A stretch of 64,000 bases of DNA. Origin: DATKMK01 sp035541895 (GTDB lineage Bacteria > Desulfobacterota > Binatia > HRBIN30 > JACQVA1). Each line of letters opens with the position of its first letter. The stretch's first letter is position 1. The notes beneath the pieces were generated by a model. The model made no database searches. It worked only from the letters and a program-made list of their open reading frames with translations, and was not told the origin of the DNA. Positions 51,062 to 59,371 of this stretch are shown here, one piece after another. Made by a program: the position numbers and the translations under genes. Where the stretch lies: contig DATKMK010000011.1 of assembly GCA_035541895.1 (NCBI GenBank), positions 1-64,000 on the forward strand, in the 5' to 3' direction.

Positions 51062-52792
51062 ATGGCTGTTGCGCACGCACACGATATGCACCATCACGAG
51101 CTGCCGTTCTGGCGGAAGTACATCTTCTCGGTCGATCACAAGATGATCGGCCGGCAATACATGTCGCTGGCATTGTTCATGGCGCTCTTCGGCGGCCTGA
51201 CGGCGATGCTGATCCGATTCCAGCTCGCATGGCCGGAAGAGCCGGTGCCCGGGTTCGGCTGGGTGCCGGAGCCGACGATGTTCGGGGGCGTTGTGCCGCC
51301 GGATTTCTACAACGCGCTGATCACCATGCACGGCACGATCATGGTGTTCTTTGTCGCCATGCCGTTCTTGCTCGGCGCGTTCGGGAATTTCTTGATTCCG
51401 CTGATGATCGGCGCCGAGGATATGGCCTTTCCGCGGCTCAACATGATGTCGTTCTGGACGATCTTCACCGCCTCGTCGGTGCTGATCTCCTCGTTCTTCG
51501 TTCCCGGCGGCGCGGCGGCGCACGGGTGGACGGGCTATGCGCCGCTCTCCGCGGATCCACAGTACACCGGCGTCAACTGGGGCGCGAATTTGTGGATCTT
51601 GGCGCTGGCCATGGAGTTCGCCTCGTTCTTGATGGGCGGCGTGAACTTCCTCACCACCGCGCTGAACATGCGGGCGCCGGGGATGACGTTGCTCCGGTTG
51701 CCGCTGCTGGTGTGGATGCAGTTGACCGCCGCGGTGTTGTTCTTGTTGTCGGTGGGCCCGCTGGTGGCGGCCGCGGTGATGCTGCTGTTCGACCGCACCA
51801 TCGGGACCGGGTTCTTCCTGCCCGCACGCGGCGGCGACGTGCTCCTGTGGCAGCACCTCTTCTGGTTCTTCGGGCATCCGGAAGTGTACGTCGTGCTGCT
51901 CCCCGGCTTCGGAATCATTCTGGAGATCTTTCCGGTGTTCACGCGCAAACCGATTTTCGGATACCGCGCCATCGTCTACTCGACGATCGCCACCGGGGTG
52001 CTCAGCTTCATCGTGTGGGCGCATCACATGTTTGTCAGCGGCATCAACCCGGCGCTGGCGACGCCGTTCAGCGTGACGACGATTTTGATCTCGGTGCCGT
52101 TCGCCGTGATGGTGTTTGCGATGGTCGCGTCGTTTTGGGGCGCATCGATCAGTTTCCCGACACCGATGTTGTTTGCCACCGGCACGCTGGTCACCTTCCT
52201 GATCGGCGGCGTCACCGGGATTTTCCTCGGGTCGGCAACCGTCGACATCTACCTCCACGGCACCTACTTCGTCGTCGCACATTTCCACTACACGCTCTTT
52301 CCATCGGTGTTCCTCGGCGGCTTCGCCGGCATTTACTTCTGGTATCCGAAGATGTTCGGCCGCATGATGAACGAGGTGCTCGGCAAGCTGCACTTCTGGG
52401 TGACGTTCTTCGGGTTCAACTGCGTGTTCATCCCGCTCTTTGTGGCGGGCGCCGCGGGCAACATGCGGCGGGTGTACAATCCGATGCAGTACGATTTTCT
52501 CAAGCCGTTGGCGCCGATTCATCAGTTCGCCACCTACGCGACGGTGGTGCTGTTGATCGGGCAGATCCCATTCATCGTGAACTTCTTCTGGAGCTTGTTC
52601 GCCGGCCGGCGCGCGCCCGAGAATCCGTGGCACGCGAACACGCTGGAGTGGTCGGCCCCGTCGCCGCCGCCGCACGGCAACTTCGAAAAGCCGCCGACGG
52701 TCTACCGCGATCCGTACGAATACTCGGTTCCCGGCGCAACCGAAGACTGGCTGCCGCAGCACGTCCCCGCGTCAGCCCCGCGAGGTGTGTGA
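51062..52792 (+). CDS. ctaD: Cytochrome c oxidase subunit I, K-channel lysine replaced
   Basis: The product has 576 residues and 12-13 helices. The heme-copper site is complete: GHPEVY with His272, Glu274 and Tyr276, and AHFHY for the heme ligands. The D-channel Asp is present (GAEDMAFPRLN). In the stretch normally reading VPTGIK, the sequence is VPFAVM with Met350 where the K-channel lysine belongs, and the Mg-site HDTY reads HGTY (Gly400). So a D-channel-only A-type oxidase is indicated. It reduces oxygen to water and pumps protons. It ends with a 1-nt overlap with subunit III. Confidence 0.93.
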   Translation: MAVAHAHDMHHHELPFWRKYIFSVDHKMIGRQYMSLALFMALFGGLTAMLIRFQLAWPEEPVPGFGWVPEPTMFGGVVPPDFYNALITMHGTIMVFFVAMPFLLGAFGNFLIPLMIGAEDMAFPRLNMMSFWTIFTASSVLISSFFVPGGAAAHGWTGYAPLSADPQYTGVNWGANLWILALAMEFASFLMGGVNFLTTALNMRAPGMTLLRLPLLVWMQLTAAVLFLLSVGPLVAAAVMLLFDRTIGTGFFLPARGGDVLLWQHLFWFFGHPEVYVVLLPGFGIILEIFPVFTRKPIFGYRAIVYSTIATGVLSFIVWAHHMFVSGINPALATPFSVTTILISVPFAVMVFAMVASFWGASISFPTPMLFATGTLVTFLIGGVTGIFLGSATVDIYLHGTYFVVAHFHYTLFPSVFLGGFAGIYFWYPKMFGRMMNEVLGKLHFWVTFFGFNCVFIPLFVAGAAGNMRRVYNPMQYDFLKPLAPIHQFATYATVVLLIGQIPFIVNFFWSLFAGRRAPENPWHANTLEWSAPSPPPHGNFEKPPTVYRDPYEYSVPGATEDWLPQHVPASAPRGV

Positions 52793-53388
52793 TGAGTTCG
52801 GTCGCAGTGGCACAACACGGGCACGCGGACAGCCGGGAGTTCACCGCCCAGCCGTTGGGCAAGATCGGCGTGTGGTGGTTCCTCGCGTCCGAGATCATGG
52901 TGTTCGGCGGTTTGATCGGCTCCTACATCCTGTGTCGCATCGCAGCCGGCGGGTGGGCAGTCGAACGCGCCCATGTGAACACGCGCATTGCCATCTTCAA
53001 CACCCTGGTGCTGGTTACCAGCAGCTTGACGGTGGTCAAGGCGCACGCCGCAGCCGAGACCAACGATCGCAGCGCCGCCCGCCGCTTCATGCTGTTCACG
53101 GTGCTGTTGGGCTGCACCTTTCTGTGCGTGAAATTTTACGAGTACTCGCATGAGATCGAGCACGGCTTCACGCCGGCCACGGGTACGTTTTGGTCCTTTT
53201 ACTATACGATGACCGGGCTGCATGGGTTGCACGTATTCGGAGGCATTGTCCTCAACTTCATCCTGTTTCTGGCGTGCGGGGGGAAGGCGTGGGAGCGTAT
53301 CAAGCACCGCATCGAGTACGCGGGGTTGTACTGGCACTTCGTCGATGTGGTGTGGATCTTCTTGTTCCCGCTGCTCTATCTGGCGTGA
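52792..53388 (+). CDS. ctaE: Cytochrome c oxidase subunit III
   Basis: The product has 198 residues and five helices, the short bacterial form of subunit III. GVWWFLASEIMVFGGLIGSY, FYEYSHEIEHG, TGLHGLHVFGGI and YWHFVDVVWIFLFPLLYL are strong family signatures. It stabilises subunit I and its proton uptake. Its ATG shares the last base of the subunit I stop. A second subunit III-like gene lies two genes downstream. Confidence 0.92.
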   Translation: MSSVAVAQHGHADSREFTAQPLGKIGVWWFLASEIMVFGGLIGSYILCRIAAGGWAVERAHVNTRIAIFNTLVLVTSSLTVVKAHAAAETNDRSAARRFMLFTVLLGCTFLCVKFYEYSHEIEHGFTPATGTFWSFYYTMTGLHGLHVFGGIVLNFILFLACGGKAWERIKHRIEYAGLYWHFVDVVWIFLFPLLYLA

Positions 53389-53415
53389 ACATCCGGTGTT
53401 CGTCGGAGGATGACC

Positions 53416-53691
53416 ATGAGTTCGACCGGGAAGTCCGTGAGCTACGAAGCGATTTGGGTGTGGCTGGTGGTCTTGTTGGGAGCCGGCGTCGTGATGCTCG
53501 CCGTTCCGTCCAAGACACTCGGAGTGATCTTGATCTTTACCGTCGCGACGGTGAAGGCGGTTCTCGTCTTGCGGCACTACATGCATGTCCGCGGGCAGCC
53601 GACGATGGTGTACGCGATCCTGGCGGTGCCGTTGTTGTTGGCGATCGCGATGGTACTGACCCTGCTGCCGGACATTGCCTTCAAGCATTGA
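53416..53691 (+). CDS. Cytochrome c oxidase subunit IV-like protein
   Basis: The product has 91 residues and three predicted helices (about 13-32, 37-56 and 65-85), like the CyoD/COX4-type small subunit. KAVLVLRHYMHVRGQP between helices 2 and 3 is typical: the family has a conserved K-x-x-L/V-x-x-x-x-x-M-H motif. It assists assembly. The ATG at 53416 has CGGAGG 6 nt before it; an ATG 6 nt earlier lies too close to that site. Confidence 0.82.
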   Translation: MSSTGKSVSYEAIWVWLVVLLGAGVVMLAVPSKTLGVILIFTVATVKAVLVLRHYMHVRGQPTMVYAILAVPLLLAIAMVLTLLPDIAFKH

Positions 53692-53710
53692 TCCCGTTGA
53701 CGGAGCTTGG

Positions 53711-54346
53711 ATGCCGGGTCAGGCGATCAGTTTGAACGAACACCGCCGCGCGTTACGGCGCGCGGGCGTGCGGCGATCGACGCGATCGAGCGCGGTGCGA
53801 TTGCCCAACGCGGTGATCGGCACGCTGGTGTTCGTCGGGGCCGAGGCGATGTTCTTCGCCGGCTTGATCAGCGCGTTCTTGGTGCTGCGCGCGGCCAGCG
53901 AAGTGTGGCCGCCGGCGGACCAACCGCGCCTGCCGCTGTTGGTGACGACGATCAACACGCTCGTCTTGCTGGCGAGCGCCTACACGATGCAGCGCGCGGT
54001 GCGTGCCAATCGCGCCGCGCACGGACTCTCCACGAGCGAATGGCTCGGGGCCACGCTGTTACTCGGTGTGGTGTTTCTGGCCGTGCAAGGCAGCGAGTGG
54101 GTGCGACTGCTCTCGTACGGGTTTCACGCGACCTCTAGCCTCTACAGCGCAACATTCTACGTTCTCATCGGCGCCCACGGGCTGCACGTGCTCGGGGCGG
54201 TGATCGCCTTGACGTTGGTGCGGCGCGGCGCCCTCACCGGGCGCGACGCGAGCCGGTTCGTCGCCGCCGTCGAAGCCTGCCGGATCTACTGGTTCTTCGT
54301 CGTTGGAGTGTGGCCGATCCTGTATGTCCTCGTGTATCTCCTCTAG
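53711..54346 (+). CDS. Second subunit III-like heme-copper oxidase protein
   Basis: The product has 211 residues. After a basic N-terminal arm come five helices. FVGAEAMFFAGLISAFLVLR, LAVQGSEWVRLLSYGFH, YVLIGAHGLHVLGAVIAL and YWFFVVGVWPILYVLVYLL mark it as a second subunit III homologue. The usual Glu in GAEAMFF is present. With ctaE it gives the operon two III-type subunits. It may replace ctaE under some condition or be an additional subunit. The ATG at 53711 follows CGGAG. Confidence 0.85.
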   Translation: MPGQAISLNEHRRALRRAGVRRSTRSSAVRLPNAVIGTLVFVGAEAMFFAGLISAFLVLRAASEVWPPADQPRLPLLVTTINTLVLLASAYTMQRAVRANRAAHGLSTSEWLGATLLLGVVFLAVQGSEWVRLLSYGFHATSSLYSATFYVLIGAHGLHVLGAVIALTLVRRGALTGRDASRFVAAVEACRIYWFFVVGVWPILYVLVYLL

Positions 54347-54590
54347 GCGGTTGAGCGTCGGCGCAGCGGGCGGCGCAAGCGCTATGTTGTGGATGCCCCG
54401 CGTCGCGGCGGCGTGCCCGCAGTGCTTTGCCTCTGAACCGACATCGGTTTTGCACACCTACTACCTAACCACGGCCCTGCTGATGCTGCTGCCGCTGGTT
54501 GTCGTCGGTGCGTTGGTCGGCGCGGGGTGGTCGATCCGCAGACAGTTGGAGACCACCGCCAGTCGAGAACAGGCCAAGTTGCTGACGTAG
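54324..54590 (+). CDS. Small exported or membrane protein of the oxidase operon
   Basis: The product has 88 residues. A signal-like N-terminus (SSRRLSVGAAGGASAM) ends near VAAACPQC, where a Cys pair follows (CPQCF), and a single helix (about 45-66) is followed by a short cytoplasmic tail. The start overlaps the end of the subunit III-like gene by 23 nt; an ATG at 54384 is an alternative. I recognise no named family. The Cys-x2-Cys next to the membrane could bind copper or a heme during oxidase assembly; that is an inference. Confidence 0.5.
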   Translation: MSSCISSRRLSVGAAGGASAMLWMPRVAAACPQCFASEPTSVLHTYYLTTALLMLLPLVVVGALVGAGWSIRRQLETTASREQAKLLT

Positions 54591-54629
54591 CGGAGTGCAG
54601 CGCCGCGACGGCGGTGAGCAAACGCGGCG

Positions 54630-55823
54630 ATGCAGCCCGATCATTCGAACGTTCCATTGTCCTGGGGTGCAACTCGGCGAGAAGTATTGCGAGTCTTCGC
54701 CGTCGCCGCGGGTCTGGCGGTGGTGCCGCGCCACTGGCTGCGTGCGGCGCCCGCGAGCCGGCGGGCGGACGGCGGTGTTGCCGACATTTTTTCGAGTCAA
54801 GAATTAGCGACCCTCGACGCGGCCACCGCGCGCATCGTACCGTCCGATCCGATCCCGGGACTGCCGGGTACGCAGATCGGCGCGCGCGAGTGCGGCGTGA
54901 TCGACTACATCCAAAGCCTATTGACCTATTTCCCGGGCGCCGATGCCAATTGCGATCGCCGTTTTGACGCGGCCGATCTTACGGCGACGATTTTGGCCGC
55001 GAAGGGTACGTCGAGCGAGTGTCTGCATGGCGACGCAAACGGTGATGGGACCATCGACGTGCTCGACTTGACGACAACTGAATCGGCGCCGTTTCGCGCC
55101 CGTCCGGCGCACGCCGGCGGCCCGTTCAGCGGCCGGCAGCCACAACCGCACTTCAACACCGGCGCAACTGCATGCGTGCAGTGTCATGGGATTGCGGCGC
55201 CCGGCGCGTCCGGTCGAGCCGCCGCAACGATGGTCGACAACTATCCGCCCGACTTCTTCCGCGAGACGCTTCCTCTTTCACGGGTGCGCTTGCTGGGGTG
55301 GAAGATCCGAGTGCTGGGGGCCTCCGCTGTGCCGGAAGCGGCCGCCAACCCGCTGGCTACGGGCTCGATCGACGTTGACTTGCGACGGAAGTATCACGAC
55401 GGCTTGGCGGCGATCGAAACGCGCAGCCGAGCAACCTACGGTAAGTCGTTCGTCGATCTCACGGCCGACCAGCAGCGCAAAGTGCTCGACGCGTCCGATC
55501 CCAACTTCACCACCCTGCTGACCTACCACACCCTCGAAGGCATGTTCGGTGCGCCGGAGTACGGCGGGAATCGCGATCGCCTCGGCTGGCAACTGATCCA
55601 CTTCGACGGCGACAGCCAGCCGCTGGGATACACAATCTACGACGAATCGATTGCGGGGTACCGCGAGCGACCCGACAAACCCAACTCGGGCCCGAATCCT
55701 GATGAAGACTGCCGCGGCTTCACCGCCGCGGTCAACGCCTTCCTGACCGTGATCAGCACCGCGGATCTGGTGAAGCCGGGCGGACCGTTTGCGTCCCCGT
55801 TCTGTTTCGATGTGGCTCCATGA
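54630..55823 (+). CDS. GMC dehydrogenase small subunit with heme-c motif and dockerin-like loops
   Basis: The product has 397 residues. A Tat-like signal (TRREVLRVFAVAAGLAVV, Arg16-Arg17) is followed by sequence matching the gluconate 2-dehydrogenase subunit 3 group (SSQELATLDAATARIVPSD, then YHTLEGMFGAPEYGGN and GWQLIHFDGD). Two EF-hand-like calcium loops of dockerin type interrupt it (DANCDRRFDAADLTA, 105-119, and DANGDGTIDVLDLT, 135-148). A heme-binding CVQCH motif lies at 182-186. The small subunit normally escorts the FAD subunit through Tat; the heme here could replace a separate cytochrome. The stop overlaps the GMC gene by 4 nt. Confidence 0.78.
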   Translation: MQPDHSNVPLSWGATRREVLRVFAVAAGLAVVPRHWLRAAPASRRADGGVADIFSSQELATLDAATARIVPSDPIPGLPGTQIGARECGVIDYIQSLLTYFPGADANCDRRFDAADLTATILAAKGTSSECLHGDANGDGTIDVLDLTTTESAPFRARPAHAGGPFSGRQPQPHFNTGATACVQCHGIAAPGASGRAAATMVDNYPPDFFRETLPLSRVRLLGWKIRVLGASAVPEAAANPLATGSIDVDLRRKYHDGLAAIETRSRATYGKSFVDLTADQQRKVLDASDPNFTTLLTYHTLEGMFGAPEYGGNRDRLGWQLIHFDGDSQPLGYTIYDESIAGYRERPDKPNSGPNPDEDCRGFTAAVNAFLTVISTADLVKPGGPFASPFCFDVAP

Positions 55824-57604
55824 GCCTCCCGTCGAGCATTCCCGGCATTCTCGGCAACACCAGCCTCGATCAATTTGATGTCCTGATCATCGGCAGCGGC
55901 GCCGGCGGCTCGGCCGCGGCGCACGTGCTCACCGCTGCGGGCAAGAAAGTGCTGGTGCTCGAATCCGGCGACAACCCGTTCCCCGGGCTTGACGGCTACG
56001 ACGAGCGCGGGCGGCAGCCCTGGCCGCTGTTCAGCAACGATGAGATCAAGCTGTCGCTGCGCAATTTCGTGCGCCAGGACCCGCTCATCGAGCCACGCAC
56101 CTTTCGCCAAAGCGATGCGGACGTTGCGGTCGCCGATCCGGACGTGAACGTGTTGACCCGCAACGTCGGCGGTGCGGCGGTGATCTCGGGCGTCGGTTAT
56201 CCGCGCTTCACCGCGATCGACTTCGGGCTCGCTTCAGCGCTGCGAGCCGCCGGCCGTGAATTTCCAGGCACCAGTTTCATCGATTGGCCGTTCACCTACG
56301 AGGAGATCGAGCCGTTTTATGTGGAAGCAGAACGGCTCTCGGGCGTCGCCGGCGCCGACAGCGGGAGCGAGCATGATCCGTTCGCGTCGCCGCGCAGCGC
56401 GCTGTACCCGTTGCCGCCGCAGCCGCCGATGTACGTCGCGCGCGTGTTGGCACAGGGCGCCTCGCAGCGCGGCTACCGGCCGTTCAATCTGCCGTCGGCA
56501 ATCAACACGCAGCCGTACGACAACCGCCCGCCCTGCGTGAGCTGTGGGTTCTGCTCGAACTACGGATGCCCCCGCAATGCCAAAGGCTCGCCGGCGGTTA
56601 CCACGCTGCGCAAGGCGCTGCTCACGGGCAACTGCCAACTGCGCTACAACGCTCACGCGACCCGCCTGCTCCGCGATGCAACCGGGCGACGGATTACCGC
56701 CGTGGAGTACGTGGACAACGACGGCCAACGCCAAACCGCATCCGCCGACATCATCGTCTTGGCCGCCAGCGCTATCGAAAGCGTGCGACTGTGTTTGCTT
56801 TCCGATCCCGACGGCCCCGGCCTGGGCAATTCGAGCGGGCATCTCGGCCGCCACATGTTGTTCCACTTTCAGACCATCGCAGTCGGCATCTTCAAGCAGC
56901 GACTGCATGGCGAACGCGGGCGCTCGGTGACCCACGCGATCAGCGATTTTCGCGGCATCGCCGAGGGCGGCGCGGCGTTTCACCCCGACGGGCGGCCGCT
57001 GGGCGGCGTGATCGAATTCGGCACCTCCTCGGAACCGATCATCGCCGCGCGCGAAAGTCTGCGGCCCGAGGCCGTCGCCTTCGCACGTTTGGTCGGCGTG
57101 TCGTTCAAGCAACTGCTGATCGAGAGTCCGTTCCAGCAGCACATCGCGGTGATGACGATGCAAGGTGAGGATGCGCCGCAGCCAACGAATCGGGTCGACC
57201 TGGACCCCACCGTCCGCGACATCTTCGGCTTGCCGGTGCCGCGGCTGACGTACCGGAACCACACGTTCGAGCTCGATGCGTCAACCTACTACAAGCTCCA
57301 AATGCGCGGCATCTTCGAAGCGGCCGGCGCCGCGTTCGGATTCTTCAGTCCATTCGACCCGGCGGTTCCGCCGCGATCACGTCACGTGCTCGGCGGCGTG
57401 CGCTTCAGTGCCGACGCCGCCGACGGGGTCTGCGATCGGTTCGGCAAGTTCCACGACCTCGACAACCTGTACTGCGCCGACGGCGGCGTGTTTCCCACCG
57501 GTTCGGGATACAACCCGACGCTGACCATCATCGCCGCGGCGTTGCGCACCGCCGGGTCGATCGTCTCACCCGGCGCACCGGAGCGCATCCTGGGCGCAAC
57601 GTAG
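55820..57604 (+). CDS. GMC-family FAD dehydrogenase, large subunit
   Basis: The product has 594 residues. The FAD motif is GSGAGGSAAAHVL (25-37), with TRNVGGAAVISGVGYPRF and the C-terminal NPTLTIIAAALRTA typical of GMC enzymes. A Cys-rich motif CVSCGFCSNYGC (Cys239, 242, 245 and 250) matches the iron-sulfur-binding region described for FAD-dependent glucose dehydrogenase. It has no signal of its own, so it should be exported with the Tat-bearing small subunit. It would oxidise a sugar, alcohol or aldonic acid in the periplasm and feed electrons to the heme or to cytochrome c, possibly towards the oxidase encoded just upstream. Confidence 0.88.
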   Translation: MSLPSSIPGILGNTSLDQFDVLIIGSGAGGSAAAHVLTAAGKKVLVLESGDNPFPGLDGYDERGRQPWPLFSNDEIKLSLRNFVRQDPLIEPRTFRQSDADVAVADPDVNVLTRNVGGAAVISGVGYPRFTAIDFGLASALRAAGREFPGTSFIDWPFTYEEIEPFYVEAERLSGVAGADSGSEHDPFASPRSALYPLPPQPPMYVARVLAQGASQRGYRPFNLPSAINTQPYDNRPPCVSCGFCSNYGCPRNAKGSPAVTTLRKALLTGNCQLRYNAHATRLLRDATGRRITAVEYVDNDGQRQTASADIIVLAASAIESVRLCLLSDPDGPGLGNSSGHLGRHMLFHFQTIAVGIFKQRLHGERGRSVTHAISDFRGIAEGGAAFHPDGRPLGGVIEFGTSSEPIIAARESLRPEAVAFARLVGVSFKQLLIESPFQQHIAVMTMQGEDAPQPTNRVDLDPTVRDIFGLPVPRLTYRNHTFELDASTYYKLQMRGIFEAAGAAFGFFSPFDPAVPPRSRHVLGGVRFSADAADGVCDRFGKFHDLDNLYCADGGVFPTGSGYNPTLTIIAAALRTAGSIVSPGAPERILGAT

Positions 57605-57677
57605 ACGGTTCGCGTGGGCCGGCCGTTGGGGGCAGCGACCGCTTGCGCGGCCCTGGTGGCGGAATTGGAGTCGGCGG

Positions 57678-57974
57678 TCAGGAGGCTCGCGGTGACGAGG
57701 CCTGAGGGGGGACCTGAGCGAGGACACAGCAGTATTCGCTGCAGCGTTCGTCCAGATCGCGCAGCGGACAGTGCTGTACGGAGCGGAGGGTCAATCCGGT
57801 CTGTGTGCGTTCAACGAAGTCGACGGCAATCTGTCGGCGACGCGGCGCACACCACACCGACTGCGACACGGTCCGTGTCGGCTCGGTTGTTCGGTCGCGT
57901 ATGCGATAGAACGTGACCAAACAGGCGGCGAGACCCGCGCCCGCACTCAACCCGACCAGAGCATATGGATCCAC
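57678..57974 (-). CDS. Small Cys-containing membrane protein
   Basis: The product has 98 residues. One transmembrane helix (about 4-24, YALVGLSAGAGLAACLVTFY) is followed by a soluble domain with several Cys (VWCAP, HCPLRD and RCSEYCC). The GTG at 57974 has the excellent ribosome-binding site TTGGAGG 7 nt upstream, which is the strongest argument that it is expressed. The Cys spacing suggests a metal site. I recall similar small proteins in deltaproteobacterial genomes but cannot name the family. It converges with the GMC gene. Confidence 0.6.
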   Translation of the reverse strand: MDPYALVGLSAGAGLAACLVTFYRIRDRTTEPTRTVSQSVWCAPRRRQIAVDFVERTQTGLTLRSVQHCPLRDLDERCSEYCCVLAQVPPQASSPRAS

Positions 57975-58087
57975 GTTTCACCTCCAAGTGAACATCGTAG
58001 TTGGCACGCATCGGCAATGCGGCGGCATGCGGCAGCAGGCGGGATGACCCGCGTCAGTTTGTGCCGACCCATTTGCTGCCTCGGTGG

Positions 58088-59353
58088 TCAGTGGCCGGCC
58101 TCAATCAGATGCGGCACGGTGAAGACATCCTCGACGTTTCCCGGTGCGTACGGCGAACCGGCGGCAGCGCCCTTGTTGAAGAGCCAGGTTTCGGCCGTGG
58201 CCGCAGACGCCGGTCCCGGAATCATGATGACCGTCGCGTGGTCCATCTGCGTATCGATCATCGCGGCCGAGGTAAACCCCATCTCATCGTCGTAGACGAC
58301 CTGCGAACCGGGAAACGCTTGCTTGCGGAAGGAGAAGAACTCGACCCAAATCTTCCACAGCTCACCCCGCTTGTCGTAGATGTCGGAGTACAGGACGACC
58401 CACGCTTCTTTGTCGATGTAGAGGATGCGTTTGCTGTAGGCATACTGCGGCATCTTGGAGATACCCTCGATCACATACACTTGCCGCTTCTCCCAGTTGT
58501 CGCAGTAGATGAAGTCGGCACCGCCCGGGCACCGCTGGGGCGGATAGTTGGCGCGATGCACGACGCCGAGGACCTCTTTGACGCCGAGCAGTTTCCACTC
58601 GCTCCACGCGATGTGGCCACTGAATCCCCAATACGAGTCTTGATCGGTGTCCTGGCCGAAGAGCGAGTCGCTGCGTTGTGAGGTCGACATGCGGCGGATG
58701 CGACGAATGGCCGGCACGTAGAGCCAGGTGTCGTCTTGGCGCCCGGCACTGAGAAAGCGGAACGAGAGCTGTCCGACGCCCTTCATATCGAACGGAGCAA
58801 CGATCGGACTGAGAATCTCCTTGTATCGGATCGCGTCGGGATTCGGCAGCGCCGGTTTCGGATCGACCACGAGCCGGCCGTTGTAGTACAGGCGACGGAA
58901 GTCGCCGAGGACGAACTCGCGATCCGGTACCATCGGCGCCGTATACGTGAGCGGGCCACTCGGAACCTGAAAGTCGCGCATCAGCACGTCGTCGGTGATG
59001 ATCGGCTTGTACTGGTAGTTCCACATGATCTTCATGGCGGCGTCGGGTGCATTCACGTCGATCTCCGGGAAGGGCATGCCGGCGATGTAGTTTTCGAGCG
59101 TGTTTCCATCCGCCGAAAGCCGTACTTGCCCGGCATTGGCCTCCGTGGCCGCGCGGTATGCGCTCGGCCACTCGACCCTCTTCGGCGCCACGACAGTGAT
59201 GGTCATGCCGTGCTCAACGCACCACGCGATGCCTGGACTGATCAGGTCACGGGCTTTGCTAAGGTTTTCTTTCTTGATGACATCGCCGGGCTGCACCTCT
59301 GCGACGGCCAGCCCGGCGCTGAACAGGACCGCGATCCAGGCGATGTGTTTCAT
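58088..59353 (-). CDS. DUF1329 family envelope protein
   Basis: The product has 421 residues. A Sec signal peptide (MKHIAWIAVLFSAGLAVA) is followed by a LolB-like, beta-rich body of the DUF1329 family; PFPEIDVNAPDAAMKIMWNY and WLYVPAIRRIRRMSTSQR, with SDSLFGQD after it, are characteristic. It is probably periplasmic or outer-membrane associated. DUF1329 and DUF1302 genes are regularly neighbours and often lie near genes for hydrophobic-compound metabolism. Here it follows a DUF1302 gene by 18 nt and comes downstream of a molybdoenzyme gene on the same strand. Confidence 0.87.
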   Translation of the reverse strand: MKHIAWIAVLFSAGLAVAEVQPGDVIKKENLSKARDLISPGIAWCVEHGMTITVVAPKRVEWPSAYRAATEANAGQVRLSADGNTLENYIAGMPFPEIDVNAPDAAMKIMWNYQYKPIITDDVLMRDFQVPSGPLTYTAPMVPDREFVLGDFRRLYYNGRLVVDPKPALPNPDAIRYKEILSPIVAPFDMKGVGQLSFRFLSAGRQDDTWLYVPAIRRIRRMSTSQRSDSLFGQDTDQDSYWGFSGHIAWSEWKLLGVKEVLGVVHRANYPPQRCPGGADFIYCDNWEKRQVYVIEGISKMPQYAYSKRILYIDKEAWVVLYSDIYDKRGELWKIWVEFFSFRKQAFPGSQVVYDDEMGFTSAAMIDTQMDHATVIMIPGPASAATAETWLFNKGAAAGSPYAPGNVEDVFTVPHLIEAGH

Positions 59354-59371
59354 AACCGACTCCTTCGCCGT

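Noticed and set aside
50963..52762. Minus-strand open frame of about 599 codons opposite oxidase subunit I
   Set aside because: It is dominated by His, Arg, Glu and Gln, a typical antisense image of a membrane protein gene at high GC.
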